DNA of 64,000 nt from DATJGS01 sp035494735 (lineage in GTDB: Bacteria > Eisenbacteria > RBG-16-71-46). The number at the start of each line of letters is the position of its first letter. Position 1 is the first letter of the stretch. A program made the position numbers and the translations under genes. The stretch lies in NCBI GenBank assembly GCA_035494735.1, contig DATJGS010000014.1, positions 112,841-176,840 of the forward strand. Direction: 5' to 3'. The notes below the pieces were generated by a model. It worked only from the letters and a program-made list of their open reading frames with translations. It made no database searches and had not been told where the DNA came from. Of the stretch, positions 1-8,250 are shown piece after piece.

Positions 1-915
1 GTCGGCTTCGAAGTCGCGCGCCGCGCCGCTCGTGATCTTGGACGCAAGGCGCTCCTGTGGGGCCCCGTGCTCTTCATGATCATCACCGCCGCCATGCTCG
101 GCGTCCGCGTGCTCCAACTCGGGGTCCCGGGCTTCAAGAGCGTGCTGTTGCGAACCTACGTTACCCATCTGCCCTGGGGCACGTCGAATTTCGTGGCCGC
201 CGTCCAGGTGCTGTGCATGCCAGCCCTCGCGCTCCTCATCCGCCTGACCAGTGCACGCTCGGCGGGCCGCTGGTTCGCGGTCCTGGCCATGGTCGGAACG
301 CTCGGCAGCATGCTCATCACCTCCTCGCGCGGTGGCTTCGTTCTGTCGACGATCTACCTTGCGACGCTCAGCTACCGGCTCAGGCGCTCGCTTCCCCTGG
401 CGTTGCTGGTGGGCGGCGCCTTCGTCGTAGGTGTCGTGGCGACGCCGTTCGGCCAAGCCATGCTCACGAGATTCACAAACAATCAGAACCTCGACAGCAT
501 CGTGTTCCGCGCGCGCATCTGGCAGGCCGCGTGGGAGCGCGGCGCGACGCACCTGCCGTTCGGCGTCGGAATCGGTCAGGGCGTGTTGCAAGCGGATCGC
601 CTTCAGATCATGGATCCGCACGATTTCCTGTTGACCCTGTTCTCCGAGAACGGTCCGCTCACGGTCGTCGCGTGGTTGGTCGTGCTGATCACGCTGTGGC
701 GGCGCGCCGGGCGCCTCGGCGACTCGCCCGACGATTCAGCGGCGAGCCGTGCGCTGCGCGCGACGCTTATGCTCTCCTTCTTCAATTGCCTATTCGAGCC
801 GACGTTCAGCTCCAATCTGTACTTCCTGTTGTTCTGGTGGATCCTCGGCATTATCGAGGCGATGAAGGGCGCGGTCCGACGCGCGGCGAAGACGGCGCAG
901 CCCGCGACAACCTAG
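1..915 (+). CDS. O-antigen ligase/polymerase-family membrane protein, 5' end outside window
   Basis: The frame is open from base 1, so the start lies upstream; a GTG at 67 is only an internal codon. The visible 304 residues are mostly hydrophobic membrane segments. A periplasmic stretch reads FRARIWQAAW, then GVGIGQG, then PHDFLLTLFSENG, the arrangement seen in Wzy/WaaL-type proteins, where a loop histidine is important. Such proteins polymerise or ligate lipid-linked glycan at the inner membrane. The location next to Wzz-like and Wza-like genes supports a role in capsule or O-antigen polymerisation. The gene converges on the Wzz-like gene and the two TAG stops share the palindrome CTAG. Ligase and polymerase cannot be told apart from this fragment. 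Confidence 0.72.
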   Translation, partial: VGFEVARRAARDLGRKALLWGPVLFMIITAAMLGVRVLQLGVPGFKSVLLRTYVTHLPWGTSNFVAAVQVLCMPALALLIRLTSARSAGRWFAVLAMVGTLGSMLITSSRGGFVLSTIYLATLSYRLRRSLPLALLVGGAFVVGVVATPFGQAMLTRFTNNQNLDSIVFRARIWQAAWERGATHLPFGVGIGQGVLQADRLQIMDPHDFLLTLFSENGPLTVVAWLVVLITLWRRAGRLGDSPDDSAASRALRATLMLSFFNCLFEPTFSSNLYFLLFWWILGIIEAMKGAVRRAAKTAQPATT

Positions 916-1991
916 GCGACTTCGAGCGCGCCGGCCGAGCGCTTGCGTCCACGCGGTCGCTCGATCCACAGCGCCGTAGCCAGCGCGGAGAGGGCCACCG
1001 CGGCCGCCGCCCAGAGGCGGCGCACCGGCGCGGAACGGCGCTCGCTGGGCACGGCCGAGTCGAGGACGGTCACCGTCGGCGTGTCCATGAACTCGCGTAG
1101 GCGGGCATCTTCGAGCTGGGCGCTCAGAAGTCCATAGACCTGCTGGTACAACCGGGCGTCCCGCAGCAGCCGCGCGAGGTCGTTCTCGACACGCGGCATG
1201 CTCGCGATGTTCCGGTTGAGTTGCTGGAGCTCGTCACGGACCTGGCTGACCTCGTCGCTCTCCTCGCGCAGGTAGGACCGGAGCACGGACAGCCGGACCT
1301 CCAGCGAGATCTTCTTGGCCATGAGGTCCGCCATCGGCGCCACGGTCGACATGTCCGCGTCGACAGGCGCTACGACATGGTGCGTCTCCTGAAACGCGCG
1401 CAAGGCCGCTTCCGAACTGCGCACGAGCGAGTCGGTCTCGGTTACGCGGCCCTCGAGGAAGATGCGCGTGCGGCGCGCCTGCTGACTCCGACGCTCGACG
1501 TTGTAGCGGTCCAACTCCTCGATCATCGCGTTTGCGACTCGCGAGGCCCGTTCGCGCGACCGGTCCTCGACGGACACGGAGATCGTTCCGTCCGGCGACA
1601 GGGTCACACGAACGTGCGAGCGGAACGCGGTGAGCACGCGCTCCATGGACTGCTGGTGGTACTCCGTCATCAAGTCGAAGCGCCGGATGACGGCCTCCTG
1701 AACCGTGCGACTGGCGAGGATGGCGCGATAGATATCGGACGGCGTGTAGTAGTTGGGCAGCGCTCCGAGCGAAGGCATGCGGGACAGGAAGCGCTGGATG
1801 TTGAGTCCGGTCGAGAGTTGTTCAGTCTCTTCCGGAGGGAGGATGACGACCGTCGAGCGGTACCACGAAGGCATGAGATACGTCGCGCCGTACATCAGCG
1901 CGCCGGCCAGCAGGCCGTTCCACACGAACCGCCTCCAGTGCCAGACCAGACGGCGCAGGATGTCGTCGAAGTGGAACGAACCGTCGCTCAC
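912..1991 (-). CDS. Wzz/GumC-type polysaccharide chain-length determinant (copolymerase)
   Basis: 359 aa. A short cytoplasmic N-terminus precedes a membrane helix at about residues 24-41; a long periplasmic part with helical, charged coiled-coil character follows; a second helix lies near residues 324-343. Before that helix stands VLDSAVPSERRSAP, the proline-rich pattern typical of Wzz proteins. There is no C-terminal tyrosine-kinase domain. It should set chain length or couple polymerisation to export in the inner membrane. The start is GTG with a GGAGG Shine-Dalgarno six bases upstream, 13 bp after the Wza-like gene, so it is the last gene of the ugd operon. Confidence 0.85.
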   Translation of the reverse strand: MSDGSFHFDDILRRLVWHWRRFVWNGLLAGALMYGATYLMPSWYRSTVVILPPEETEQLSTGLNIQRFLSRMPSLGALPNYYTPSDIYRAILASRTVQEAVIRRFDLMTEYHQQSMERVLTAFRSHVRVTLSPDGTISVSVEDRSRERASRVANAMIEELDRYNVERRSQQARRTRIFLEGRVTETDSLVRSSEAALRAFQETHHVVAPVDADMSTVAPMADLMAKKISLEVRLSVLRSYLREESDEVSQVRDELQQLNRNIASMPRVENDLARLLRDARLYQQVYGLLSAQLEDARLREFMDTPTVTVLDSAVPSERRSAPVRRLWAAAAVALSALATALWIERPRGRKRSAGALEVA

Positions 1992-2004
1992 GCCATGCCT
2001 CCGC

Positions 2005-3597
2005 TCACCGCCGGACCGCGATCACGACGGTGGCGACCTGCGCCGCCACCAGGAGGAGCGTCTGGACGCTCTGCCAGACCGTCGTCTCGGGCTTTTCCGG
2101 CACCCAGATCATGTCGCCCGGCGCGACGTGCTCGACGTCGTGGGCGCGCAGTGTCTGTCCGGTGAGGCGTCGCGTGACCAGCACCTTGTTCGTGGCGGCA
2201 CGATTCGAGAAACCGCCCGCCAGCTGCACGTACGCTGCGGCGCCGAGGTTGGCATCGTACTGGACGAGACCGGGCCGGCGCACCTCGCCTTCGACGCGCA
2301 CCGAGGCCCGGATCGGGTCGACCTGAACCACATCGCCGCCGGTCAGTACGATGTCCAACTCGGGCGAGTCCTTGAGCCGATTCCAGTCGATTCGAAAGTC
2401 GCCGCGCTTCTCGGTGAGCCGCGTGCGCAGCACCTCGTACTCGGCACCGGTCATCTCCGTCCGGGAGAGGCGTGACAACCGCTCGAGCTCGGGATCGCCG
2501 TCCACGGCTTCAGGCGGCACGCGATACAGGTGGATGGTCGAAAGGTCGGCCCGAGGCGAGAAGCCGCCGCACGATTTGACGAGGTCCGACAGCCGGGTTT
2601 GCCCGGTTGCCAGCGGGTACGTGCCGGGCGCGCGCACTTCACCCATGATCGTGGCCTGCTCCATCACGTGAAAGTCAGGGATGAAGTACAGGTACAGCCG
2701 GTCGCCATCGCGCGCAGGCACGCTCGGCGCGCCGCGCTCCAGATCGTCCACGCGACAGCGCAGCGTTTCGGAGACCGAGGGGCTCGTCCAGCGCACGACG
2801 AGGGCGCCGTCGCGACGCGCGCTCGGCAGAGCGCCTCCCGCCAGCGCAAGCAGCGTGCTCAGGCTGTCTCTCGGCCCCAGCTCGAAGCGTCCCGGCTGTG
2901 CGACCGCGCCCTGCACCTCGACGAAGCGTGACGCCATCCCGACGTGCACCACGTCACCGTCGCGCAGATAGGGATTGTCGACCAGGCCACCCGTGCGTAG
3001 AAAGCGCTCCAGGTCCGCGACCTCGATGCTTCCGTCGGCGTGGCGAACCTCGACGTTGCGACGCGAGGCGCCCGGCGCCAAGTCGGAATCCGGTAGCGCG
3101 TCGGTCACGCGACTGGTCGCGATAACGTCGACCGCCCCGGGGGCACGCAACGCGCCGGTCGCGTAGATCCGCATCGTCCGGACGCGCACGAGGGACAAGT
3201 CCACGCTCACGCCGCGCAGCTGCGTGCGCACGTTGCGATCGACGACGCTCCGCGCTTCAACGAGCGTGAGCCCTCCGAGTTTGAACAACCCCCAGCCCGG
3301 AATGAACGCCGTTCCCTCCGGGCCCACGGAAAACGGAATGGCGCGCGACACGCGTCCCGAGAAGTTCAGCTGGAGAACGTCGCCCGGTCCGACGCGGTAC
3401 ACGCCGGCATCCACGGGCCCCGGGGCTGGACCACGCGGGCCGGAAACGATCTCGGACGAGACGACAGTGGAATCCGAGGATGGCGCGAGATCGTTCTGCC
3501 CCATGGCTGCGGCCTGCAGACGCCCGGCCGGGGCGATGATCGAAAGCGCGAGGACCGCCGAGCCGAACATGCGAATACGACGGAGCTTCACGCTCAC
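2005..3597 (-). CDS. Wza-like polysaccharide export protein with SLBB domains
   Basis: 530 aa. A signal peptide (residues 1 to about 30, ending near LQAAA) is followed by a poly-export domain beginning YRVGPGDVLQLNFSG and then several SLBB-type beta-grasp repeats, for example MGEVRAPGTYPLATGQTRLSDLV and RVEGEVRRPGLVQYD. A hydrophobic C-terminal helix (VWQSVQTLLLVAAQVATVVIAV) could be the outer-membrane span, as in Wza. No lipobox cysteine is obvious in the leader, so lipidation is unproven. The GTG start at 3597 overlaps the rfbB stop as GTGA; longer readings upstream only follow rfbB out of frame. It probably forms the outer-membrane export channel for the glycan made here. Confidence 0.85.
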   Translation of the reverse strand: MSVKLRRIRMFGSAVLALSIIAPAGRLQAAAMGQNDLAPSSDSTVVSSEIVSGPRGPAPGPVDAGVYRVGPGDVLQLNFSGRVSRAIPFSVGPEGTAFIPGWGLFKLGGLTLVEARSVVDRNVRTQLRGVSVDLSLVRVRTMRIYATGALRAPGAVDVIATSRVTDALPDSDLAPGASRRNVEVRHADGSIEVADLERFLRTGGLVDNPYLRDGDVVHVGMASRFVEVQGAVAQPGRFELGPRDSLSTLLALAGGALPSARRDGALVVRWTSPSVSETLRCRVDDLERGAPSVPARDGDRLYLYFIPDFHVMEQATIMGEVRAPGTYPLATGQTRLSDLVKSCGGFSPRADLSTIHLYRVPPEAVDGDPELERLSRLSRTEMTGAEYEVLRTRLTEKRGDFRIDWNRLKDSPELDIVLTGGDVVQVDPIRASVRVEGEVRRPGLVQYDANLGAAAYVQLAGGFSNRAATNKVLVTRRLTGQTLRAHDVEHVAPGDMIWVPEKPETTVWQSVQTLLLVAAQVATVVIAVRR

Positions 3598-4646
3598 GCG
3601 CTCGCTCCCTTCAGCACCTTGCGCTGGCCGTACATGCGCTCGTAGTACGCGCGGAACTCGCCCTGCTTGATCGGCCGCCACCACGACTCGTTCGCGCGGA
3701 ACCACTCGACCGTCGAGCGGATGCCGTCCTCGAACGCGATCTTCGGTGTCCAGCCGGTGACGCGCGAGAGCTTCGACGAATCCACGGCGTAGCGCCGGTC
3801 GTGACCGGGGCGATCCTCGACGTGGCGCACGAGGCTCTCGGGCTTGCCGAGCAGGCGCAGGATCGTGGACGTAATCGTGAGCACGTCCAGCTCGTGCTGC
3901 GCGCCGATGTTGAACGTCTCGCCGTCGACGCCGGGCTGCGCGAGCAGCGTCTCGAGCGCCGCGCAGTGATCGTCGACGTGCAGCCAGTCGCGGCGGTTGA
4001 GCCCGGTGCCGTACACGGGCAGCGGCTCGTCGTCGATCGCGTTCGTCACGAACAGGGGCACGAGCTTCTCCGGATACTGGCGCGGGCCGTAGTTGTTCGA
4101 ACAGCGCGTCACCACGACCGGCAGTCCGTACGTCGTGTGATACGCGTACGCCAGTCGGTCGCCGCCGGCCTTGCTCGCCGAGTACGGGCTGCGCGGCATG
4201 AGCGGCCAGGCCTCGGTGGCGTGGCCCTCCAGCACTTCGCCGTAAACCTCGTCCGTGCTGACCTGGATGAAGCGCTTCACGTTCTGGCGGCGCGCTTCCT
4301 CGCACAGCACGAACACGCCGTAGACGTCCGTCTGGATGAACTCGCCGGGTGTCTCGATGGAGCGGTCGACGTGCGACTCGGCCGCGAAGTTCAGCACGAA
4401 GTCGCAGCCCTTCATGGCGCGGGCCACGGCGTCCGGGTTGCGGATGTCGCCGTGCACGAACGTGAGCGACTTGGGCGGCACGCCGTCCAGGTTCTCCTTC
4501 CGACCGGCGTAGGTCAGCGCGTCGAGCACGACGACGTGACTGCCCGGATGGCGCGCGAGGAACGCGTGCACGAAGTTCGCGCCGATGAATCCGGCGCCCC
4601 CCGTCACCAGCACGCGACTCCCGTCGAGGCGCGAAGCCTCACCCAT
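3594..4646 (-). CDS. rfbB: dTDP-glucose 4,6-dehydratase
   Basis: 350 aa, normal for RfbB/RmlB. The Rossmann motif GGAGFIGANF is at residues 16-25, STDEVYGEV carries the Asp-Glu pair of this dehydratase family, and SPYSASKAGGDR holds the catalytic YxxxK. RCSNNYGPRQYPEKLVPLFV is also characteristic. It converts dTDP-glucose to dTDP-4-keto-6-deoxyglucose for deoxysugar synthesis. ATG start; it overlaps the end of the rfbC-like gene by 8 bp and the Wza-like gene by 4 bp. No rfbA or rfbD is visible here, so the rest of a dTDP-rhamnose route must lie elsewhere or the product is another dTDP-sugar. Confidence 0.92.
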   Translation of the reverse strand: MGEASRLDGSRVLVTGGAGFIGANFVHAFLARHPGSHVVVLDALTYAGRKENLDGVPPKSLTFVHGDIRNPDAVARAMKGCDFVLNFAAESHVDRSIETPGEFIQTDVYGVFVLCEEARRQNVKRFIQVSTDEVYGEVLEGHATEAWPLMPRSPYSASKAGGDRLAYAYHTTYGLPVVVTRCSNNYGPRQYPEKLVPLFVTNAIDDEPLPVYGTGLNRRDWLHVDDHCAALETLLAQPGVDGETFNIGAQHELDVLTITSTILRLLGKPESLVRHVEDRPGHDRRYAVDSSKLSRVTGWTPKIAFEDGIRSTVEWFRANESWWRPIKQGEFRAYYERMYGQRKVLKGASA

Positions 4647-5094
4647 CCTTCTGACTCCAGTCGTAGGGCACGTCCGGGCTGTGCGGCGGCACGCGGAATT
4701 CGTCGGGGCTGTCGTACACGTAGTGCTCGGTCGGCGTGTTCACGAGGTACGCGGGCTCGGTGCCGATGCCCTTCATGCCGTGCAGCACGAACGGCGGGAT
4801 GACGAGCAGGATGGGGTTCTGTTCCCCCATGAAGAACTCGTTGATCTCGCCCTTCGTCTTGCTGTTGTCGCGCGTGTCATAGAGCACGACCTTGGCCATC
4901 CCTTTGACGAACACGAAGTGGTCGGTCTGCTTCTTGTGGTAGTGCCAGCCCTTCACCACTCCTGGATACACCACGGACAGGTAGACCTGCCCGAACTTCT
5001 GAAAGAATTCGTCGTCGTCGCGCATCATCTCCATGAGCAGGCCGCGCTCGTCGGGGATGACTTTGAGCCGCTTGATCTTGACGCCTTCGATCAT
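4639..5094 (-). CDS. dTDP-4-dehydrorhamnose 3,5-epimerase-family cupin (RfbC-like)
   Basis: 151 aa, shorter than classical RmlC (about 180). It starts MIEGVKIKRLKVIPDERG and contains GWHYHKKQTDHFVFVKG, the cupin core with the histidines of the RmlC fold, and VIPPFVLHGMKGIG. It probably epimerises or isomerises a 4-keto-6-deoxy sugar nucleotide, most simply the product of the adjacent dehydratase. The ATG start overlaps the ugd stop as ATGA. A short RmlC relative with a different keto-isomerase specificity (FdtA/QdtA-like) is the main alternative. Confidence 0.8.
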   Translation of the reverse strand: MIEGVKIKRLKVIPDERGLLMEMMRDDDEFFQKFGQVYLSVVYPGVVKGWHYHKKQTDHFVFVKGMAKVVLYDTRDNSKTKGEINEFFMGEQNPILLVIPPFVLHGMKGIGTEPAYLVNTPTEHYVYDSPDEFRVPPHSPDVPYDWSQKDG

Positions 5095-6434
5095 GAGGGT
5101 CCCCCGCCTCGCCCCTGGCGCCCGGCACGCCCGCGGCCGACGCCGATGTGCTTCAAGCCCGCGGCCTCGACCTCGTCGGCGTCGTACAGGTTGCGCAGGT
5201 CGCACAGCACCGGCTTGCGCATGATCCGCTTGAGCCGGCTCAGGTTCATGTTCCGGAATTCGTTCCACTCGGTGACGATGGCCAGCGCGTCCGCGCCGCG
5301 CGCGGCGTCGTACGCGTCCGTCGCGAACGTGACGCCCTTGAGCTGCGGCAGCAGCGCGGCTTTTTCCTGGGCCACGGGATCGAACGCCGTGACCTTGAGG
5401 CCGCGGCGCTTGAGTCCGGCGATGATGGTCAGCGCCGGCGCTTCGCGCAGGTCGTCGGTATTCGGCTTGAACGCGAGGCCGAGCACGCCGATGCGCCCGT
5501 GCTTGCGCCCCGCGGCGCGCGCGATCTTGTCGACCATGCGCTTCATCTGATTCTCGTTCGCGGCGATCGTCGCGTCGACGATGCCCGTGCTCACGCCCGC
5601 GGCGCGCGCGAACGCGGACAGGGCGTGCGTGTCCTTCGGGAAGCACGAGCCGCCGTAGCCCGGGCCCGAGTGCAGGAACTTGCTGCCGATGCGCCGGTCC
5701 ATGCCCATGCCCTTGGCCACGGCCTGCACGTCGGCGCCCAGCATCTCGCACACGTTCGCGATCTCGTTGATGAACGAGATCTTCGTCGCCAGGAAGCAGT
5801 TCGACGCGTACTTGATCAACTCCGCACTCTCCAGCGTCGTGACCACCATCGGGGTCTCGATCAGGAACAGCGGGTCGTGGATCTTGCGCAGGATCTCTTC
5901 GGCCTTCTTCGACTCGGCGCCGATCACCACGCGATCCGGACGCATGAACGTCTCGATGGCCGAGCCCTCGCGCAGGAACTCGGGGTTCGACGCGACGTCG
6001 AAGTCGCTGCCGCGCTTCGCGAACTTGCGCATGTGCCGGTACAGGTCGCGCGCGGTGCCGACGGGCGCCGTGCTCTTCTGGACGACGAGCTTGTAGCCGT
6101 CGAGGTTCTGGGCGACGACCTTGGCGACCGAGTAGATGGCGCGCGTGTCCGCGCTGCCGTCGGCCCTGGGCGGCGTGCCGACCGTGATGAACACGACCTT
6201 CGAGCCCTTGAGCGCGGCCTTCAGATCGCTCTCGAACGTGAGCCGGCCCTCGCTGACGTTGCGGGCGACGATTTCGGGCAGCCCGGGCTCGAAGAACGGC
6301 AATTCCAGGGCGCGCAGGCGCGCGATCTTGTCCTCGTCGCTGTCGACGCACGCGACGCGATTGCCGAAGTCGGCGAGGCACGCGCCGGTCACGAGGCCGA
6401 CGTAGCCGGTGCCGACGACGGTGATCTTGTACAC
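5091..6434 (-). CDS. ugd: UDP-glucose 6-dehydrogenase
   Basis: 447 aa, the usual UGDH length. The N-terminal NAD site reads VVGTGYVGLVTGACLADFG (from residue 6). The catalytic cysteine lies in GPGYGGSCFPKD (about residue 264), and the C-terminal UDP-binding part has LAFKPNTDDLREAP. It oxidises UDP-glucose to UDP-glucuronate, a capsule and exopolysaccharide precursor. The start is GTG with AAAGGA upstream. It is the first gene of the five-gene export and sugar operon; the promoter should lie in the 172-bp gap to the divergent glycosyltransferase. The C-terminal tail (GRGRAGRQGRGG) is basic and low complexity. Confidence 0.93.
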   Translation of the reverse strand: MYKITVVGTGYVGLVTGACLADFGNRVACVDSDEDKIARLRALELPFFEPGLPEIVARNVSEGRLTFESDLKAALKGSKVVFITVGTPPRADGSADTRAIYSVAKVVAQNLDGYKLVVQKSTAPVGTARDLYRHMRKFAKRGSDFDVASNPEFLREGSAIETFMRPDRVVIGAESKKAEEILRKIHDPLFLIETPMVVTTLESAELIKYASNCFLATKISFINEIANVCEMLGADVQAVAKGMGMDRRIGSKFLHSGPGYGGSCFPKDTHALSAFARAAGVSTGIVDATIAANENQMKRMVDKIARAAGRKHGRIGVLGLAFKPNTDDLREAPALTIIAGLKRRGLKVTAFDPVAQEKAALLPQLKGVTFATDAYDAARGADALAIVTEWNEFRNMNLSRLKRIMRKPVLCDLRNLYDADEVEAAGLKHIGVGRGRAGRQGRGGGPS

Positions 6435-6569
6435 GCAGGTCCTTTCCGCTGGTCCTAGGGGGCGAAACGGCCCGCCACCCGAGGGGCCGAGCCGAGGTCA
6501 GCCGGGCAGGTTAGTGGGTGCGCCCGCGAGCGGTCAAACCGGCGCCGCGCCCGGCAGGGCGTGCGGCGG

Positions 6570-6598
6570 TGGACCCTCGCGGCCCCGGCCTGTAGCTT
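6570..6598 (+). promoter_or_regulatory. candidate promoter of the GT39-type gene
   Basis: TGGACC (6570-6575) and TAGCTT (6593-6598) are spaced by 17 bp and end 8 bp before the ATG. Each hexamer matches the sigma70 consensus at about four of six positions. A transcript starting the usual distance downstream would have almost no 5' leader. This is a pattern match only. Confidence 0.3.
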
Positions 6599-6606
6599 GG
6601 CAGCCC

Positions 6607-8250
6607 ATGAGCGTCGCGGCGCCTCCTCCCGCCCATTCCCTTGTCGCGCCGCGTTCCGCGGTGTGGCCGATCGCCGCGGTCCTGGCCGTCGCCATCGCGC
6701 TCCGCGTCTACGGCCTCGAGCGCCATTCGCTGTCGCTCGACGAAGCCGTGTGCTGGTGGAACGCGACGCGCCCCACGTGGCGCGCGGCCGCATTCGCCGA
6801 GCCCAATCACGCGCCGCTCTGGTGGTGGATCACGCGCGCGTTCGTGCTCGCGTTCGGAGATCGCGAGGCGGTGCTGCGCGCGCCCGCCGCGTTGGCCGGC
6901 ATCGCGGCCGTCGCGCTGGCCTGGCGACTGGCGGGGCGCGTCCTCGATCCGGCGCGAGCGGTCGTGCGCGCGGGCTTCCGTGGGATCGACGCCGGCGCGC
7001 CGACCTGGGTCGCGGCGTTCGCGGCGGTGAACCCGTTCTGGCTCGAGTACTCGCAGGAAGCGCGCATGTATTCGACGCTGCTCGCCGGCTCGCTCGGGCT
7101 GTCGCTGCTTCTGCTCTCGTGGCTGGAGAGGCGACGCGGCGTCACGCTCGCGGCGTATGCGTTTCTGGCCGCGGCGCTGCTGTACGTGCACGTGTTCGCC
7201 GGGCTCACGTTGCTCGCGCACGCTGCTTTCATGCTCTTGCGCGGACGCGCCGCCCCTACGCCCGGCGTGCGCGCGCCGCTCGTGCCATTGCTCGGCGCTC
7301 AGGCTGCAGCCGTGCTCGCGTTCGCGCCGTGGGCCGCTCGCTCGCTGGGCTCGGGCGTCGAGGTCGCCTCGTTCGGGCGCTTCGGCGCGGTCCAGCGCCT
7401 AGCGTTCGCGCTGTGGCGGCTGGCGTATGGACCGACGTGGGCCGCGCTCGATCGTCCCCGCATCGACGCGGGGGCGGTCGCCCTGATACGCGCCGAGTGG
7501 CCGGCGCTGGCCGTCGGCGGCGCGCTGGCCATCGCGGCGGCTCTGTCGTTCGTGTGGGCGATGCGCCGCGATCCGGTAGCACGCGACTTCGTGCTTACGC
7601 TGGCCGCGGTTCCGGCGCTCGTGCTGCTCGCCGCGTTCTCGCGCCTGCCGCTGCTCCACGAGAAGTACCTGATCGGTGTGGCACCGGCCGTGGCCATGGT
7701 GCTCGTGGTCGGCGCGCGCGCCGCACCGTGGATCGGCCGTGTGCTCGGCGTCGCGCTCGCTGCGTTTGTCGCGCTCGGCGCGGTGGCGTTCGTGGCTCCC
7801 ATGAATCCGATCGCCGCCCGCCTTGTCGTGCGCGGTCATCCCTACGGAAAGGAGGACTGGCGTGCGGCGCACGCGTGGGTTGCGACTCATGCGGGTCCAC
7901 ACGACGTCACGCTGATCCAGCCCACGTTCTGCCGGATCCCGTGGGACTACTACGATCGCGGGCGTCTGCCGGTCGCCACGCTCGGCACCGAGGCGCCGGC
8001 GCGCGCGGACTTCGCGGCCGCGCTCGCGGGACACGCGGACGCGGAACGCGTGTTCCTCGTAACCGGAAGCAACCCGGCGCCGCTCCGCGAACGCATGATC
8101 GCGGACCTCGCTGCATGGACGTCGCCACCTGGCGCGCCGGCCGCGACTGCGCCGCGCGCGCGCGTGCTGTTCCCGGCGCAGTGGGGCGTGTGGGCGTGCG
8201 AGTTTCCGCCGCCGCTGGCGGGCACGACGCGAGGAGCGCAGGCGCGCTAG
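6607..8250 (+). CDS. GT39/PMT-like membrane glycosyltransferase
   Basis: 547 aa, an integral membrane protein with about ten hydrophobic segments. After the first helix comes HSLSLDEAVCWWN, matching the acidic motif in the first extracytoplasmic loop of GT-C (GT39/ArnT/PMT) enzymes; NHAPLWWWITRAF follows. A soluble C-terminal part from about residue 400 contains GKEDWRAAHAW. It likely transfers a sugar from a polyprenyl-phosphate donor outside the cytoplasm. ATG 6607 fits the start of the hydrophobic region. No Shine-Dalgarno is visible, and a -10-like TAGCTT lies only 9 bp upstream, so the mRNA may be leaderless. It converges with the rmd-like gene; the two stops share CTAG. Confidence 0.8.
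   Translation: MSVAAPPPAHSLVAPRSAVWPIAAVLAVAIALRVYGLERHSLSLDEAVCWWNATRPTWRAAAFAEPNHAPLWWWITRAFVLAFGDREAVLRAPAALAGIAAVALAWRLAGRVLDPARAVVRAGFRGIDAGAPTWVAAFAAVNPFWLEYSQEARMYSTLLAGSLGLSLLLLSWLERRRGVTLAAYAFLAAALLYVHVFAGLTLLAHAAFMLLRGRAAPTPGVRAPLVPLLGAQAAAVLAFAPWAARSLGSGVEVASFGRFGAVQRLAFALWRLAYGPTWAALDRPRIDAGAVALIRAEWPALAVGGALAIAAALSFVWAMRRDPVARDFVLTLAAVPALVLLAAFSRLPLLHEKYLIGVAPAVAMVLVVGARAAPWIGRVLGVALAAFVALGAVAFVAPMNPIAARLVVRGHPYGKEDWRAAHAWVATHAGPHDVTLIQPTFCRIPWDYYDRGRLPVATLGTEAPARADFAAALAGHADAERVFLVTGSNPAPLRERMIADLAAWTSPPGAPAATAPRARVLFPAQWGVWACEFPPPLAGTTRGAQAR

Noticed and set aside
6409..6606. Upstream ATG of the GT39-type gene
   Set aside because: It would run across the divergent ugd start and promoter and adds a low-complexity Gly/Pro/Arg stretch; homology begins after 6607.
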